This document shows positions 62,380 to 64,000 of a stretch of 64,000 bases of DNA, piece after piece; the stretch's first letter is position 1, and each line of letters begins with the position of its first letter. The position numbers and the translations under genes are program-made. The notes beneath the pieces were generated by a model that worked only from the letters and a program-made list of their open reading frames with translations, was not told the DNA's origin and searched no databases. This stretch comes from Myxococcus stipitatus (GTDB lineage: Bacteria; Myxococcota; Myxococcia; Myxococcales; Myxococcaceae), in contig NZ_JAKCFI010000004.1 of the NCBI RefSeq assembly GCF_021412625.1, forward strand, positions 124,001 to 188,000, given 5' to 3'.

Positions 62380-64000
62380 GTGGGTCTCGAGGTGTCGGTT
62401 CGTGGTGGCGTGTGGGCGCTGACGTGTCTGGGCTGGGGCGTGTGGCTCGCGGCGTGTAGCGCCGCGGTGCCCTGCGAGGCCGACTGTGAGGATTCCGACA
62501 TCGCGTGCCTGTCGCGCTCGTGCGCCATGGGGCTCGACGTGGCGGCTCGTCCGGCGGTCGACTGCTCCACGTTCCCGGAGGGAGGCCGTTGTCTGGGGCC
62601 TCGCGTCGTCGAGCGCTGCGAGGGCGGACAGCTGCTCTGGCGCGACTGTGACCAGGACGAGGTCTGTGTCGAGTCCGGTGGCGCTCGCTGCGAGACCGAC
62701 GCCGCCTGTGTGGATGGCGCGGAGCGCTGCGCGGAGGCAGGGGCGCTCACCCGTTGCGAGGAGGGCCGCTGGCGCTCCGCCGTCTGCGACTCCACCTGCG
62801 TGACGGTGGGGCATCGAGGGTGGTGTGGTGCCCCCGGGGCCACGCTCAGCGGGACGGCCCGGTACGCGCGCCGTGGGCCCGACGCTTCCTTCCGGGACTG
62901 GGCGCCTGACGTGGAGCAGGTCGCGGCGCGCGGGTTCCTCGTCGCCTCGTATCGCGACGACGTGCTGCTCGACACGACCGTCACGGATGCGCGGGGGCGA
63001 TTCACCGTTCGCGTCGCGGACACGGTGGGGCCGGGTGACACCGTGGTGCTCTACGCGGCGGGACGCGGGGCTCGCGCAGACGTGGCCTATGCGGTCGCGG
63101 ATCCCGCGCTCGTTGGAGAACAGCGGCTCCCCGTCCAGCCCGGGGATTCGGCGCGCATCTGGAGTTGGGCCCGCTCGACGCGGGCGTTGATGTCGTCGCC
63201 GACCATCGACGTCGAGGAGTCGGAAGGGGCGGGCGCCGCGGCGGTGTTCGCGTCGCTGGAGGCCGCATGGCGCGGCGCACGCGAGCGGTATGGTTACGAG
63301 GGGCTTCCGGTGGTGGCGTGGCTGGGCTTCGGGACGACGTGGTCCTGTGGCGCGTGCTTCGCGCCGTGGACGGTGACGGCGGCGGGGCGGACGTGGCGGG
63401 CGCAGCTGTGGGTTCCGGGGAGCGATGACGCGGCCTGGTGGTCCGACGCCATGGTGCTGCACGAGCTGGGGCACTGGGTGATGGCGAGCCATGGGACGAG
63501 CCCGGGAGAGGGAGGGCCCCACTACCTCGGCGTGCCCACCTTCCCGGGACAGGCCTGGAGCGAGGGATGGGCCACGTGGTTCAGCTCCGACGCGCGTGGC
63601 AGCCCGCGCTATTTCGACCGACAGGATGGGACGATGTTCTGGCTGGACCTCGCGCGGCGGGAGCCCTCGTTCGGATGGTGGAGCCGGCCACGCCCCGAGG
63701 CGGGATTGCTCCAGCGCATCGAGGAGAACGAGGTCTCCGCCATCCTCTACCGGCTCGGGACGGCCACGCCCTCGCGACAGGTGCTGTACGAGGCGCTCGC
63801 CGCCCCGGAGATGAACCTGGCTCCCTGGCAACGCGGCTACCGCAAGCACACCTGGCGCATGGCGGGTGTGACACCCGTGGACGTGGTGGAGACGGATACG
63901 CCCGCTCCCTGTCTCGCGGACTTCCTGGATGCGTTGCGGTGCGGCGGGTTCCCGCGGTCCGTGGTGGAGGCCGCCGTGGAGCCCACCACCGCGTACCCGT
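62380..64000 (+). CDS. Cysteine-rich lipoprotein with zinc-metallopeptidase domain (3' end cut by window)
   Basis: Open to the window end, at least 540 aa from the GTG at 62380 (GTG 62392 is an alternative). The signal peptide ends in LAAC, a lipobox. Residues about 27-150 hold many Cys in pairs (CEADCEDSDIACLSRSC and CEGGQLLWRDCDQDEVC), like the repeated Cys-rich modules of myxobacterial surface proteins. About 155-270 look like a carboxypeptidase-regulatory-like beta domain. Residues about 340-420 contain HELGHWVMASHG, the HExxH zinc site, and the third ligand candidate in WSEGWATWFSSD, typical of gluzincins. It should be an envelope-bound protease. The C-terminus is missing here. Confidence 0.83.
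   Translation, partial: MGLEVSVRGGVWALTCLGWGVWLAACSAAVPCEADCEDSDIACLSRSCAMGLDVAARPAVDCSTFPEGGRCLGPRVVERCEGGQLLWRDCDQDEVCVESGGARCETDAACVDGAERCAEAGALTRCEEGRWRSAVCDSTCVTVGHRGWCGAPGATLSGTARYARRGPDASFRDWAPDVEQVAARGFLVASYRDDVLLDTTVTDARGRFTVRVADTVGPGDTVVLYAAGRGARADVAYAVADPALVGEQRLPVQPGDSARIWSWARSTRALMSSPTIDVEESEGAGAAAVFASLEAAWRGARERYGYEGLPVVAWLGFGTTWSCGACFAPWTVTAAGRTWRAQLWVPGSDDAAWWSDAMVLHELGHWVMASHGTSPGEGGPHYLGVPTFPGQAWSEGWATWFSSDARGSPRYFDRQDGTMFWLDLARREPSFGWWSRPRPEAGLLQRIEENEVSAILYRLGTATPSRQVLYEALAAPEMNLAPWQRGYRKHTWRMAGVTPVDVVETDTPAPCLADFLDALRCGGFPRSVVEAAVEPTTAYP

Overview
This is a very GC-rich, gene-dense window with short intergenic gaps and many overlapping start and stop codons. It is almost certainly from a fruiting myxobacterium (Myxococcota, Myxococcaceae; Myxococcus, Corallococcus or Pyxidicoccus-like). 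The best evidence is a csgA (C-factor/C-signal) homologue facing a pdxH/fprA homologue, an arrangement known from Myxococcus xanthus. Abundant lipoproteins with long low-complexity linkers, an AgmX-type TonB-like protein, a myxobacterial-style Ser/Thr kinase and LEA14-like lipoproteins agree. I recognised no tRNA, rRNA, CRISPR array, insertion sequence or prophage.

Layout. 1-4.2 kb: tail of a WYL regulator, CGNR zinc-finger protein, hemolysin-III-like membrane protein, a STAS antagonist followed by a small sensor-like protein, and a divergent DoxX/HxlR pair with a palindrome between them. 4.3-9.2 kb: radA, a GlsB-type membrane protein and a bioB-bioF-bioD cluster behind a 28-bp BirA-like palindrome. 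9.3-15 kb: small conserved-looking ORF plus aminotransferase, a solute-binding lipoprotein coupled to a TPR protein, and GTP-dependent PEP carboxykinase. 15.3-19.3 kb: DASS transporter overlapping miaE tail to tail, GNAT protein, AgmX-like protein. 19.6-24.7 kb: a large secreted GON/crystallin/Vps62 multidomain protein and a patatin lipoprotein. 24.9-29.9 kb: membrane protein, gluQ coupled to a PEGA protein whose 5' end is tandemly duplicated, an exported protein and a truncated paralogue fragment of it.

29.9-41.9 kb: phosphoesterase, GAF-adenylate cyclase, rlmN, glutamate-cysteine-ligase-like enzyme, two lipoproteins, a LytS/LytTR two-component pair preceded by a 40-aa membrane peptide, and hemG. 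42-48.4 kb: csgA, pdxH, glgA, a Ser/Thr kinase coupled to a LEA14-like lipoprotein, a CNNM/CorC protein and a pilus-assembly-N-type protein. 48.5-54.6 kb: LVIVD-repeat lipoprotein, exported protein, WD40-like protein, aat, LEA14-like lipoprotein and a HELFH metallopeptidase.

54.6-61.7 kb is the most coherent system: a heme acquisition operon (TonB receptor, HmuY, HmuS, HmuT, HmuU, HmuV) whose promoter has a near-perfect Fur box between its -35 and -10 elements, and whose first gene is a 61-aa Com-like zinc-ribbon protein. The window closes with a small membrane protein and the start of a cysteine-rich zinc-protease lipoprotein cut by the window edge.
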